This document shows positions 35,134 to 43,644 of a stretch of DNA of 64,000 nt, in pieces. The stretch covers positions 1 through 64,000 of the forward strand of contig NZ_JAKSYC010000113.1 of NCBI RefSeq assembly GCF_022829585.1, in the 5' to 3' direction. A program made the position numbers and the translations under genes. The stretch's first letter is position 1. The number at the start of each line of letters is the position of its first letter. Below the pieces are notes generated by a model, which did not search any database, had not been told where the DNA came from, and worked only from the letters and a program-made list of their open reading frames with translations. Origin of the DNA: Methylobacterium sp. J-026 (lineage in GTDB: Bacteria > Pseudomonadota > Alphaproteobacteria > Rhizobiales > Beijerinckiaceae).

Positions 35134-36978
35134 ATGGCCCGTAAGACCAAGGCGGCCGCCGAGAGCCGTCCCAAAGCCCCGCTGAGCGCGCTCAGGCCGC
35201 TGGTCCCGTTCGCGCTGCGCTACCGCGGCCGGATCGTCGCAGGTCTCGTTGCCCTGGTCTGCGCGTCGGCCTCGACGCTGGTCGTGCCCGTGGCCATGCG
35301 CCGGGTGATCGACCACGGCTTCACGGCGGACGGCTCGGGCGTCATCGACGCCTATTTCCTGGCGCTGCTCGGCGTCGTGGCGGCCTTCGCCCTGTCGAGC
35401 GCCGCGCGGGTCTACACGGTGGTGACGCTGGGCGAGCGTGTGGTGGCGGATCTGCGCAGCGCCGTCTTCGCCCGGCTCACGATCCTCGATCCCGCCTTCT
35501 TCGACCGGGCGCAATCGGGCGAGATCGTCTCGCGGCTCACCGCCGACGCGACGCAGATCAAGTCCGCCTTCGGGGTCTCGGTGTCGATCCTGCTGCGCAA
35601 CCTGTTCCTGTTCGTCGGCGCCACCGCCATGATGGTGATCACGAGCCCGCGCCTGTCCGTGATGGTGCTCGCCGCCATTCCGGTGATCGTCTTCCCGCTG
35701 ATCCTGTCGGGCCGGGGCGTGCGCCGGCGCTCCCGGGCCGCCCAGGATCGGCTCGCCGAGGCCTCGGCCTACGCCGCCGAGGCGGTCGGGGCGGTGCGGA
35801 CCATGCAGGCCTTCGGACGGTCGGGCACCACGGCGGCCCGGTTCGCCACCGCCTCCGAGGAGGCCTACGGGGCCGCCCGCGCCTCGATCCAGGCGCGGGC
35901 GCTGCTCACCGGCGTGGCGATCTTCCTGATCTCCGCCTCGGTGGTGGGGGTGATGTGGTACGGCGCGCAGGGCGTCCTCGCCCACACCATGACCGGGGGC
36001 GAACTCTCGCAGTTCGTCCTCTACGCGGTGTTCGGCGCCGGGGCCCTGGGCCAGCTCTCCGAGGTCTACGGCGACCTCGCCATGTCGGCCGGGGCGGCCG
36101 AGCGCCTCACCGAGATCCTGGCCACGGAACCCGCGATCCGCGCGCCGGTCCCCGCGCTGCCGCTGCCCGAGCCCGCACGCGGGGCCGTGACCTTCGAGGC
36201 CGTGCGCTTCGCCTATCCGACGCGTCCCGGCCACACCGCTTTGGACGGCCTGACCTTCGCGGCGGCCCCCGGCGAGCGGATCGCCATCGTGGGACCGTCC
36301 GGAGCCGGCAAGTCGACGGTGCTGCAGCTGCTCCTGCGCTTCTACGACCCGCAGGGGGGCCGGATCCTGGTCGACGGCGCCGACATCGCGCAGGTCGATC
36401 CCGAGGCGCTGCGCGCCCGCATCGCCCTGGTGCCGCAGGACCCGGTGGTGTTTTCCGGCACCGTCACGGAGAACATCCGCTACGGCCGCCCGGAGGCCGG
36501 CGAGGCGGAGATCCGGCACGCGGCCGAACTCGCCAACGCGCACGGCTTCATCACGGCCCTGCCGCAGGGCTACGCCACCCAGGTCGGCGAGCGCGGCGTG
36601 ACCCTGTCGGGCGGCCAGCGGCAGCGCATCGCCATCGCCCGGGCGATCCTCAAGGACGCGCCGATCCTGCTCCTCGACGAGGCGACCTCGGCGCTCGACG
36701 CGGAATCCGAGCGGGCCGTCCAGGCCGCCCTGGACACCCTGATGCGCGGGCGCACCACCCTCGTCATCGCCCACCGGCTCGCCACGATCCGCGCCGCGGA
36801 CCGGATCCTCGTCCTCGACGACGGGCGCATCGTCGAGACCGGGACCCACGAGAGCCTGCTGGCCCAAGGTGCGCTCTACGCGCAGCTCGCCAACCTGCAA
36901 TTCACCGACGCCCTCGACGAGACCGCCCGGGGCAAGGAGCCCCGCACCCGCGGGGAGCGGCTGCCGGCGGCCGAATGA
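35134..36978 (+). CDS. ABC exporter, MsbA/ABCB type
   Basis: 614 aa from ATG at 35134. Six membrane helices (residues ~25-330) form a type I exporter fold, then one nucleotide-binding domain: Walker A GPSGAGKST, signature LSGGQRQR, Walker B ILLLDEATSALD and H-loop IAHRL. It works as a homodimer. The family moves lipids, drugs or glycolipids; the substrate is not known here. The downstream D-cysteine desulfhydrase-like gene is on the same strand, about 50 bp away. Confidence 0.93.
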   Translation: MARKTKAAAESRPKAPLSALRPLVPFALRYRGRIVAGLVALVCASASTLVVPVAMRRVIDHGFTADGSGVIDAYFLALLGVVAAFALSSAARVYTVVTLGERVVADLRSAVFARLTILDPAFFDRAQSGEIVSRLTADATQIKSAFGVSVSILLRNLFLFVGATAMMVITSPRLSVMVLAAIPVIVFPLILSGRGVRRRSRAAQDRLAEASAYAAEAVGAVRTMQAFGRSGTTAARFATASEEAYGAARASIQARALLTGVAIFLISASVVGVMWYGAQGVLAHTMTGGELSQFVLYAVFGAGALGQLSEVYGDLAMSAGAAERLTEILATEPAIRAPVPALPLPEPARGAVTFEAVRFAYPTRPGHTALDGLTFAAAPGERIAIVGPSGAGKSTVLQLLLRFYDPQGGRILVDGADIAQVDPEALRARIALVPQDPVVFSGTVTENIRYGRPEAGEAEIRHAAELANAHGFITALPQGYATQVGERGVTLSGGQRQRIAIARAILKDAPILLLDEATSALDAESERAVQAALDTLMRGRTTLVIAHRLATIRAADRILVLDDGRIVETGTHESLLAQGALYAQLANLQFTDALDETARGKEPRTRGERLPAAE

Positions 36979-37026
36979 GTCCGCGACCCCGGGACAGGGA
37001 TCGCGTCCCGGTATAGACAGGCCGTC

Positions 37027-38049
37027 ATGCCGACGCTCGACCTCGCCCGCTTCCCGCGCCTGCCGCTGCTGGCGCTCCCGACGCCGATCGAGCCCCTGGA
37101 CGGGCTGGCGGCCCATCTCGGGGATACCCTCAACGGCGTCCGGATCTTCGTGAAGCGCGACGACGTGGCGGGGATCGGGCTCGGCGGCAACAAGCTGCGC
37201 AAGCTCGAATACCTGCTCGGCGCCGCCAAGGCCGCGGGCGCTGACACGGCGATCACGGTGGGCGCCATCCAGTCGAACCACGCGCGGCTGACGGCGGCCG
37301 CCACGGCGCGGGCGGGACTCGCCTGCGAGCTGTTCCTCACCCGCAGCGTGCCGCGCCAGGATCTGGACTACACCGGCAACGGCAATCGCCTGCTCGACGA
37401 CGTGTTCGGCGCCACCGTTCACGAATTGCCGGGCGAGGCCGATTCCCTGGCGGCCGCCGAGGCGCGGGCGACGGAGCTTCGGGCCGAAGGCCGCGCCGTC
37501 TACACCTTTCCCTCCGGCGGCTCGAGCCCGACCGGCTGCCTCGGCTACGCCAATTGCGCCGCCGAGATCCTGGCGCAGGCGGAGGATCTCGGCCTGAGCT
37601 TCGCGCAGATCGTCACCGCCAACGGCAGCGCCGGCACCCATGCGGGTCTCGTGTCGGGGCTCGCCGCGATGGATATCGATCCGCGCCTGGCGAAATCCTA
37701 CGCGGTGCTCGCCGAGGAAGGGCGCGCCCGGGCGGAGGTGCTGGAGAAGGCCAACGCCACGCTGGCGCTGATCGGAGCGGCGCGGCGCGTCACGGCGCAG
37801 GAGATCGATCTCGACGGGCGCCATCGCGGCCCCGGCTACGGGATCCCCACCGCCGGGATGCTGGAGGCCGTCCGGCTGCTGGCGCGGACCGAGGGCAAGC
37901 TCCTTGATCCGGTCTACAGCGGCAAGGCCTTCGCGGGTCTGCTGCACGATGTCCGGGGCGGGCTGTACCCGGCGGGATCGGCGGTGCTGTTCCTGATGAC
38001 CGGCGGCACGCCTGGGATCTTCGCCTACAAGGACGCGCTGGCGGGCTGA
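37027..38049 (+). CDS. D-cysteine desulfhydrase-like PLP enzyme
   Basis: 340 aa. Fold-type II PLP motif: GLGGNKLRKLEYLLGAA carries the Schiff-base Lys. SNHARLTAA and SPTGCLGYANCAAEI bind substrate and phosphate. The overall sequence fits the DcyD/ACC-deaminase family (D-cysteine to pyruvate, sulfide and ammonia, or 1-aminocyclopropane-1-carboxylate deamination). The residues that separate the two cannot be settled here, so the substrate is uncertain. Soluble, cytoplasmic. Confidence 0.85.
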   Translation: MPTLDLARFPRLPLLALPTPIEPLDGLAAHLGDTLNGVRIFVKRDDVAGIGLGGNKLRKLEYLLGAAKAAGADTAITVGAIQSNHARLTAAATARAGLACELFLTRSVPRQDLDYTGNGNRLLDDVFGATVHELPGEADSLAAAEARATELRAEGRAVYTFPSGGSSPTGCLGYANCAAEILAQAEDLGLSFAQIVTANGSAGTHAGLVSGLAAMDIDPRLAKSYAVLAEEGRARAEVLEKANATLALIGAARRVTAQEIDLDGRHRGPGYGIPTAGMLEAVRLLARTEGKLLDPVYSGKAFAGLLHDVRGGLYPAGSAVLFLMTGGTPGIFAYKDALAG

Positions 38050-38087
38050 GCGGGGCGCTCAGGCGGACCGGGACGCGGCCGCTACCG

Positions 38088-39101
38088 CTACCGCTCGGTG
38101 AGCTTCATCTCAATGCGGCGGTTCCGGGCATAGGCGTCTTCGGTGGTGCCGGGATCGAGCGGCTGGAACTCGCCGAAGGCCCCGGCCAGGAGGTGCTGCG
38201 GGGCGATCCCCTTGCCGGCGAGGTACTGCACCACCGCGATGGCGCGGGCCGCCGAGAGCGCCCAGTTCGACGGGAATTGCGGCGTGCTGATCGGCCGGGC
38301 ATCGGTGTGACCGTCGACCCGCAGCACCCAGGGCAGGTCCGCCGGGATCTGCCGGGCGAGGTCCGAGATCGCCCCGGCGATCCGGTCGATCTCGGGACCC
38401 GCCTCGGGCTTGAGGGTCGCCGAGCCCGCCGGGAACAGCACCTCCGATTGCAGCACGAAGCGGTCTCCGACCACCCGGATGTCCGGCCGGTTGCCGAGGA
38501 TCTGGCGCAGCCGTCCGAAGAAGTCCGAGCGGTAGCGGGCCAGCTCTTGGACCTTCTGCGCCAGCGCGACGTTCAGCCGGCTGCCGAGTTCGGCGATGCG
38601 GACCTGGGATTCCCGGTCCCGGCTCTCGGAGGCCGCGAGCGCATCTTCGAGGGCGGCGAGCTGGCGGCGCATGGCGCTGATCTGCTCGTTCAGCAGATCG
38701 ATCTGGGACAGGGCCCGCTTGGTCGCGCCGCGCTCGGCGTCGAGCTGCTTGTCGAGGGCGCCCGCCGCGCCCTGGCTGACGGTGGCGGCCTCGGCCTGTG
38801 ACTTCGCCTGATCGCGCTCGGCCTCGACGCCCGCCAGCGTCGTGCGCAGGTTGCGGACCTCGTCCTCCTGGGTGCGGCGGCTCGAACGCTCCAGGGCGAG
38901 GAGGTCGGTGAGGTCGGAGATCTGCCGGTTGAGCTTGGCCAGGGTCTCGTCCCGGCCGGTCAGCTCCTGCGACAGGAAGAACTGCCCGACCACGAACACC
39001 GTGAGCAGGAACACCACCGCCAGCAGCAGCGTCGCCAGCGCGTCGACGTAGCCCGGCCAGACGTTGAGGGTGCGCCGGGACCGCGCCGCCGTGGACGCCA
39101 T
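38088..39101 (-). CDS. OmpA/MotB-like peptidoglycan-associated membrane protein
   Basis: 337 aa from ATG at 39101. One N-terminal membrane helix (WPGYVDALATLLLAVVFLLTVFVV) is followed by a long periplasmic coiled coil (about residues 45-190). A C-terminal OmpA domain ends it (LFPAGSATLKPEAG, RVDGHTDARPIS, LSAARAIAVVQYL, NRRIEMKLTE). The membrane-proximal WPGYVDALATLL resembles the proton-channel helix of MotB/TolR-type proteins. It overlaps its MotA/ExbB-like partner by 1 bp. The pair is likely an ion-driven stator of unknown job. Confidence 0.88.
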   Translation of the reverse strand: MASTAARSRRTLNVWPGYVDALATLLLAVVFLLTVFVVGQFFLSQELTGRDETLAKLNRQISDLTDLLALERSSRRTQEDEVRNLRTTLAGVEAERDQAKSQAEAATVSQGAAGALDKQLDAERGATKRALSQIDLLNEQISAMRRQLAALEDALAASESRDRESQVRIAELGSRLNVALAQKVQELARYRSDFFGRLRQILGNRPDIRVVGDRFVLQSEVLFPAGSATLKPEAGPEIDRIAGAISDLARQIPADLPWVLRVDGHTDARPISTPQFPSNWALSAARAIAVVQYLAGKGIAPQHLLAGAFGEFQPLDPGTTEDAYARNRRIEMKLTER

Positions 39102-40072
39102 CAGACCCGCTCCCGGCCGAGCCGGTCGAGCACCTGCTTCAGCTCGCGCTCCCGGCTCGCCTGCGCCTCGACCCAGTCGCGGATCATCTGCTGCTCGGCG
39201 CGCATGTGCTGCACGAGGCCCTGGATGCCCTCGGCGAGGTTGGTCATGGCGAGCGTCGCGGCGCGGCTGCCCCCGCCCTCGGCCACCAGCGCCGTCAGCC
39301 GCTCGATCGCCTCCTTCAGGTCCTGCGTGCCGGCCGCCGACCGGACCGGCGCGGCCGCGCCGGCCACGGCCTCGCCGGACATCAGCCAATCCTGCAATTC
39401 GTTGTGGAAGCGGGCATGGGCCTGGCCCGCCTGGAGCTCCAGGAACCCGGTGATCAGCGAGGAGGCGAGGCCGAACAGCGAGGCCGAGAAGGCGAGGCCG
39501 ATCCCCGACAGCGGCACCGCCAGGCCCGATTTCAGCTCGTCGAACATCACCCCGGCATCGCCGCCGCCGCGCATGCCCTTGATCACGCCGCCCACCGCCG
39601 AGAGCGTGTCGATCAGGCCCCAGAAGGTGCCGAGCAGGCCGAGCAGGATCAGGATCCCGGCGATGTAGCGCAGGATCTCGCGCCCCTCGTCGAGGCGGGC
39701 CGCGATGGTGTCGAGATAGCCGGACGTGCCCGGCAGCGTCGTCCCGGCGACCCGGGCCGCGATCATCGGCGCCATCGGGGCCAGCAGGGCGGGCGGACGC
39801 CTCGCCTGGGTGCCCCGCGCCGCGGCGTTGACGGCGGCGACCTCCCGGAACAGCCGGACGACCTGCCCGAAGGCGATCAGGATGGCGATGAGCAGCACGC
39901 CCAGGATGAGGCCGTTGAGCCCCGGATTGGCCAGGAAGGCCGGCGTGATCTGCTTGAACAGAATGAAGGCCAGGAAGCCGACGAGGATCAGAAAGACAAC
40001 CATCCGCCCGAGATAGATCCCGGGCCGGGCCAGCGGTTCCCCGTTGATTTCGCCGGTCTCGCGGGCGGCCAT
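39101..40072 (-). CDS. MotA/TolQ/ExbB-type proton-channel protein
   Basis: 323 aa from ATG at 40072. Membrane segments: VVFLILVGFLAFILF, LILGVLLIAILIAFGQV, ILRYIAGILILLGLLGTFWGL and VPLSGIGLAFSASLFGLASSLITGFL. The last two carry the conserved channel-lining pattern of MotA/TolQ. A long C-terminal helical stretch (LKEAIERLTALVAEGG to LDRLGRERV) is cytoplasmic. Partner is the OmpA/MotB-like protein just downstream. Neither lies near flagellar or tol genes. Confidence 0.87.
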   Translation of the reverse strand: MAARETGEINGEPLARPGIYLGRMVVFLILVGFLAFILFKQITPAFLANPGLNGLILGVLLIAILIAFGQVVRLFREVAAVNAAARGTQARRPPALLAPMAPMIAARVAGTTLPGTSGYLDTIAARLDEGREILRYIAGILILLGLLGTFWGLIDTLSAVGGVIKGMRGGGDAGVMFDELKSGLAVPLSGIGLAFSASLFGLASSLITGFLELQAGQAHARFHNELQDWLMSGEAVAGAAAPVRSAAGTQDLKEAIERLTALVAEGGGSRAATLAMTNLAEGIQGLVQHMRAEQQMIRDWVEAQASRERELKQVLDRLGRERV

Positions 40073-40211
40073 CAGTCGCTCTAGCCTGATCTCAGGGATG
40101 CGGCCGCCGGCGGCGTCCGTCGAAGTCACTGTGGAGGCACGCTCGCACGCGATCAAGTCGTGCGGGCGGCACTCTCCCGCGCCGAACACGTCTCCATCCC
40201 GCTGACGCGTA

Positions 40212-41030
40212 CTAATCCCAGAAGTGCGGCCGGCTCTCTTCGAGATGCGGGCCCAGGCGGAGCGCCGCGACCCGGGTGGCGAGCCCCCGCGCATCGGTTT
40301 CCACGGCGATGCCGCTGAGCGTGCCGTCGCCGGTGGCGACCTCCCAGCGGGAGCCGGGCGTCTTCTGGATCATCCGGCGGATCGGCTCGTCCTTCTGCAT
40401 GCCGATGACCGAATCGTAATCGCCGCACATCCCGGCATCCGACATGTAGGCGGTGCCGCCGGGCAGGATCCGGTGATCGGCGGTGGGGGTGTGGGTGTGC
40501 GTCCCGACGACGAGGCTCGCCCGGCCGTCGAGATAGTGGCCGAAGGCCTGCTTCTCGCTGGTCGCCTCCGCGTGCACGTCGACCACCACGGCGTCGGCCG
40601 CCGCCCCGAGGGGGCAGGCCGTGATCTCGCGCTCCACGGCGGTGAAGGGGTCGTCCAACGGGTCGAGGAAGACGCGGCCCATGATGTTGACCACGAGGAC
40701 GCGGGCGCCCCCTTGGGTCTCCACCACCGTGGCGCCGCGGCCGGGGGTGCCGGGCGGGTAATTGGCCGGGCGCACCAGCCGGGGCTGGCGGGCGATGAAC
40801 ACCAGCGCCTCCCGCTGGTCGAAGCTGTGGTTGCCGAGCGTCACCGCGTCGGCGCCGGCCTGGATCAGTTCGTCGCAGATCGCCTCGGAGATGCCGAAGC
40901 CGCCGGCCGCGTTCTCGCCGTTGACCACCACGCAGTCGAGCCGCCACCGCTCCCGCAGCCGGGGCAGGTGCTCGCAGACCGCAAGACGGCCTGAGCGGCC
41001 GACGACGTCGCCGAGGAAGAGCAGCCGCAT
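40212..41030 (-). CDS. TIGR00282 family metallophosphoesterase (YmdB-like)
   Basis: 272 aa. Motifs: LFLGDVVGRSGR, NGENAAGGFGI, LGNHSFDQ, VDVHAEATSEKQAFG, VGTHTHTPTADHRIL and TAYMSDAGMCG. The metal site is binuclear; Bacillus YmdB of this family cleaves 2',3'-cyclic nucleotides and affects biofilm genes. It lies 3 bp downstream of the 5-formyltetrahydrofolate cyclo-ligase gene, so the two are co-transcribed. This neighbour pair is frequent in alphaproteobacteria. Confidence 0.93.
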   Translation of the reverse strand: MRLLFLGDVVGRSGRLAVCEHLPRLRERWRLDCVVVNGENAAGGFGISEAICDELIQAGADAVTLGNHSFDQREALVFIARQPRLVRPANYPPGTPGRGATVVETQGGARVLVVNIMGRVFLDPLDDPFTAVEREITACPLGAAADAVVVDVHAEATSEKQAFGHYLDGRASLVVGTHTHTPTADHRILPGGTAYMSDAGMCGDYDSVIGMQKDEPIRRMIQKTPGSRWEVATGDGTLSGIAVETDARGLATRVAALRLGPHLEESRPHFWD

Positions 41031-41033
41031 CGG

Positions 41034-41651
41034 TCAGAACGTCCCGTCGAAGCGGACCAGGCCCGCTTCGGTGATTACGCAGTGGAGGGGCCGGTCGTGC
41101 GGCTCGGCGGGCACGCGCTCCACCTCCTGGACGGCGAAGCCGATGCCGACGGTGAAGAGCGGGCGGGTGCGGGACAGGCGCGTGATCGCGCCGTCGTAAT
41201 AGCCGCGGCCGTAGCCGATCCGCTGGCCGGTCCGATCGAAGGCGGCCAGCGGCACGATCAGCGCGTCGGGCTCTACGGGCGGCCGCGCGGGGTCCGGCTC
41301 GCTCAGGCCGAAGCGGCCGGCGACCAGCGCGTCCCCGGCGCGCCAGTCCCGGAAGACGAGGCCGTCCGGCGTGACCTGCGGGAGCGCCACACCCTGGCCG
41401 CGGGCGAGCAGGGCCTCGGCGGCGGGGCGCGGATCGACCTCGGTGCGGATCGGCCAGAACGCCCCGACGAGCCGGGCGTCGGCCAGTTCGGGCAGGGCGA
41501 GGAGCGTGCGCGCGATCAGCGCCGAGGCGGTCTGTCGGGCGGCCGGATCGAGGGCGTCGCGCGCCGCCAGGGCCGCGCGCCGGAGTTCGGTCTTGCGCGC
41601 CGCATCCGCGGTTTGCGTCCGGGTCTCAGGAAGGGTCGAGTGCGGAGCCAC
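41034..41651 (-). CDS. 5-formyltetrahydrofolate cyclo-ligase
   Basis: 205 aa from GTG at 41651; no ATG is available. ATP-site residues in RKTELRRAALAARDAL and the C-terminal IGYGRGYYDGAI motif are diagnostic. It converts 5-formyl-THF to 5,10-methenyl-THF using ATP. In many proteobacteria this gene (ygfA/fau) directly follows the 6S RNA gene; the 217-bp gap upstream here can fold in a similar way (see next entry). Confidence 0.9.
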   Translation of the reverse strand: MAPHSTLPETRTQTADAARKTELRRAALAARDALDPAARQTASALIARTLLALPELADARLVGAFWPIRTEVDPRPAAEALLARGQGVALPQVTPDGLVFRDWRAGDALVAGRFGLSEPDPARPPVEPDALIVPLAAFDRTGQRIGYGRGYYDGAITRLSRTRPLFTVGIGFAVQEVERVPAEPHDRPLHCVITEAGLVRFDGTF

Positions 41652-41694
41652 GTGAGCCGTTGGAGGATCGATCCCGGGAAACCTACAGCGTAGG

Positions 41695-41850
41695 TGGGCG
41701 CCGTGTTGGCCAAGTCCAGGGACGAGGCCAGGGACAGCTCCCGAGGGAGTCGATAAGGCCCCGGGGATAGTGCTCCTGACGAACTCTGCAGCCCCGCCGA
41801 CGATATGTAGCTGTCCGGAGGCGTTCCCGCCAGGGCTGTCCGCGCGGGAA
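41695..41850 (-). ncRNA. Candidate 6S RNA upstream of the cyclo-ligase gene
   Basis: The gap 41652-41868 has no gene. On the minus strand a perfect 8-bp pairing (GGACAGCT with AGCTGTCC) encloses about 70 nt that can form an inner stem-loop with unpaired flanks, and outer arms extend further. A hairpin ACCTAC/GTAGGT lies at the 3' side. Size, position before the cyclo-ligase gene and the bubble-like shape are those of 6S RNA, which binds sigma-70 RNA polymerase. No consensus was compared; ends are approximate. Confidence 0.4.
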
Positions 41851-41868
41851 AATGGCGTGGCCGCAGCG

Positions 41869-43410
41869 TCAGGCGCCCGCGATCGCCCGGGCACGTGACG
41901 CGCGCCCGGATCCGTCGATGCATTCGATGCCGCCGCCCGCGTTCAGCGTGTGCAACCGATTGCCCGGCCAGGCCGGGCCGGGCGCGATCCGGCCGATCAC
42001 GGTCTGGGCGAACCCGTCCGAATCCAGGCGGTCGATCCGCGCCAGCGTGAGGGCGCGGCCGTAACCGTCGGCGCAATCCTGGATCGGGCGGATCAGGTGT
42101 CCGCCGCGGGCGACGATCCGCCCGGCCGGGCGCGCCAGGGCGGGATCCACCAGCACGGGATTGGCCGGATGCGGCGTGTAGGGCCCGCGGAAATCCGGCG
42201 CGGACCAGAGATGGAGCGCGTCGTGGAAGGAGCCCGACCCGGCGGGGGCGTCGATTTCGGCATCGCGAACGGCGGCGAAGATCCACCAGCGACCGGCGTG
42301 CTCGACCAGGGTCGCGTCGCTCGCCACGACGCCGGAGAGGAGCGTGGCCTCCTTGACCCAGCCGCCGGGGAAGCGCGTGGCGCGGTACAGGTCGACCGTC
42401 CCGGCGGCGGAGCTCTCCGGCACCATCCAGACGCAGCCCTGCCGCTCGAAGACGAAGGGATAGGAGAGGTGATGCGCCTCTTCGAGGACCGGCACCGGGG
42501 CCCCGTCCGGACCGTTCGGGCCGAAGCGGACCGCCGAGATGATCGCCTTGCCAGTCGCGTGCGGGAAATCCTCGACGAAGAGGTGCGTGGCCCCGGCCAC
42601 CGCGATCGGGAAGGGATCGGCATAGAAGCGCCGGCCGTCATCCGGCAGCACGGTCCAGCCCGTCCCGGGATGGCGCTTCAGTTCGATCAGGTCCGGCCCG
42701 GAGAGGGCGCGCCAGCCGCAGCGCCAATGCGGCGCGTGATAGCACAGGCGGTACAGCCGGTGGACGAGGGCACCGGCGAGCATGCGTCCGGCGCGTGAGC
42801 CGAGTCGCGGCACCGTCAGGCCCCCCCGATGGCCGACCGATCCGGGGCCGGTGGCGCCCGCACCGGTCCGTCCCGCGATCCGGTTGCGCAGGGCCGCGGC
42901 GATCAGCGTCACCGTCCGGGCCAGCGCGTCCTCGAAGCTCGCCAGCACGATCCCGGGCCGGTCGGCCCCGAGGCGCCCGGCGGCGCGGGTCGCCCCGTCC
43001 TCGACCAGAGCGAGATGCGGCACCGCATCCGCCACGAGGGCCGCCAGCAAGGCGTCTTCACCGGGCCGGTCGTCGTAGACGAGCCGCCATATCCCGGGCC
43101 CGGCCGGGACGTCGCCGCACAGGTCGAGGACCAGATCGGGGGCCGGGGCGGCCCGCCGCCAAGGATCGAGTTCTGCGCCCGGGATCGGCTCCGAACCCAC
43201 CCGGCGGAGGCCGTGGACCAGCGCCTCGAGGCGGAACAGCAGGTCCGCCGTGTGCGGCCACGTCCCGGGTCCCGGCGCGTCGTCGACGCTGAGCACACCG
43301 ATCCCGGGGATCTCGCCGATCCGCCGGAGCAGCTTCACATGCCAGCCGAGTGGCCTGGCGCCGTCGAGACGAACCCGCACGTGCATTGACTGGCGCGCTC
43401 CGTACGGCAC
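41869..43410 (-). CDS. GINT1-like beta-propeller protein, probable glycan-modifying enzyme
   Basis: 513 aa from GTG at 43410, preceded by AAAGGA. The N-terminal third (HVRVRLDGARPLGWHVKLL, LVLDLCGD) looks like a formyltransferase-type alpha/beta domain. The C-terminal two thirds repeat blades of the kind FYADPFPI, FVFERQGCVWMVPES, DLYRATRFPGGWVKEATLL and SDATLVEHAGRWWIFAA. This is the pattern of the GINT1 N-terminal (five-bladed propeller) family seen in bacterial polysaccharide loci. Its chemistry is unknown. It is divergent from the GumC gene that opens the second polysaccharide locus. Confidence 0.7.
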   Translation of the reverse strand: MPYGARQSMHVRVRLDGARPLGWHVKLLRRIGEIPGIGVLSVDDAPGPGTWPHTADLLFRLEALVHGLRRVGSEPIPGAELDPWRRAAPAPDLVLDLCGDVPAGPGIWRLVYDDRPGEDALLAALVADAVPHLALVEDGATRAAGRLGADRPGIVLASFEDALARTVTLIAAALRNRIAGRTGAGATGPGSVGHRGGLTVPRLGSRAGRMLAGALVHRLYRLCYHAPHWRCGWRALSGPDLIELKRHPGTGWTVLPDDGRRFYADPFPIAVAGATHLFVEDFPHATGKAIISAVRFGPNGPDGAPVPVLEEAHHLSYPFVFERQGCVWMVPESSAAGTVDLYRATRFPGGWVKEATLLSGVVASDATLVEHAGRWWIFAAVRDAEIDAPAGSGSFHDALHLWSAPDFRGPYTPHPANPVLVDPALARPAGRIVARGGHLIRPIQDCADGYGRALTLARIDRLDSDGFAQTVIGRIAPGPAWPGNRLHTLNAGGGIECIDGSGRASRARAIAGA

Positions 43411-43644
43411 CTTGATCCTTTGATCGGCGAACCGACTTCAGGTCAGACTCCCAATCGTAACGGGAATGATAACGCGGCGGCGCTTATTCGGAGTTGCGCC
43501 CGGTGTTTACCAGAACTCCAGTAATCGATACATCTCGATGGGACAATCTCAATGTCTGGAGCGTACCGCCGGCCTGCACGACGCTTGCAATCAGGGATGC
43601 GGCCCGCACGGGTTTGGACTGGATTGAGACGACGGTGACCGATC

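Noticed and set aside
34825..37947. A 1040-codon open frame on the minus strand
   Set aside because: It is antisense to the ABC exporter and desulfhydrase genes, which carry complete family motifs. Very high GC removes stop codons in the opposite frame.
38088..40072. Zorya-type defence system (ZorAB are MotA/MotB-like)
   Set aside because: No ZorC, ZorD or ZorE genes lie next to the pair, and the neighbours are housekeeping genes.
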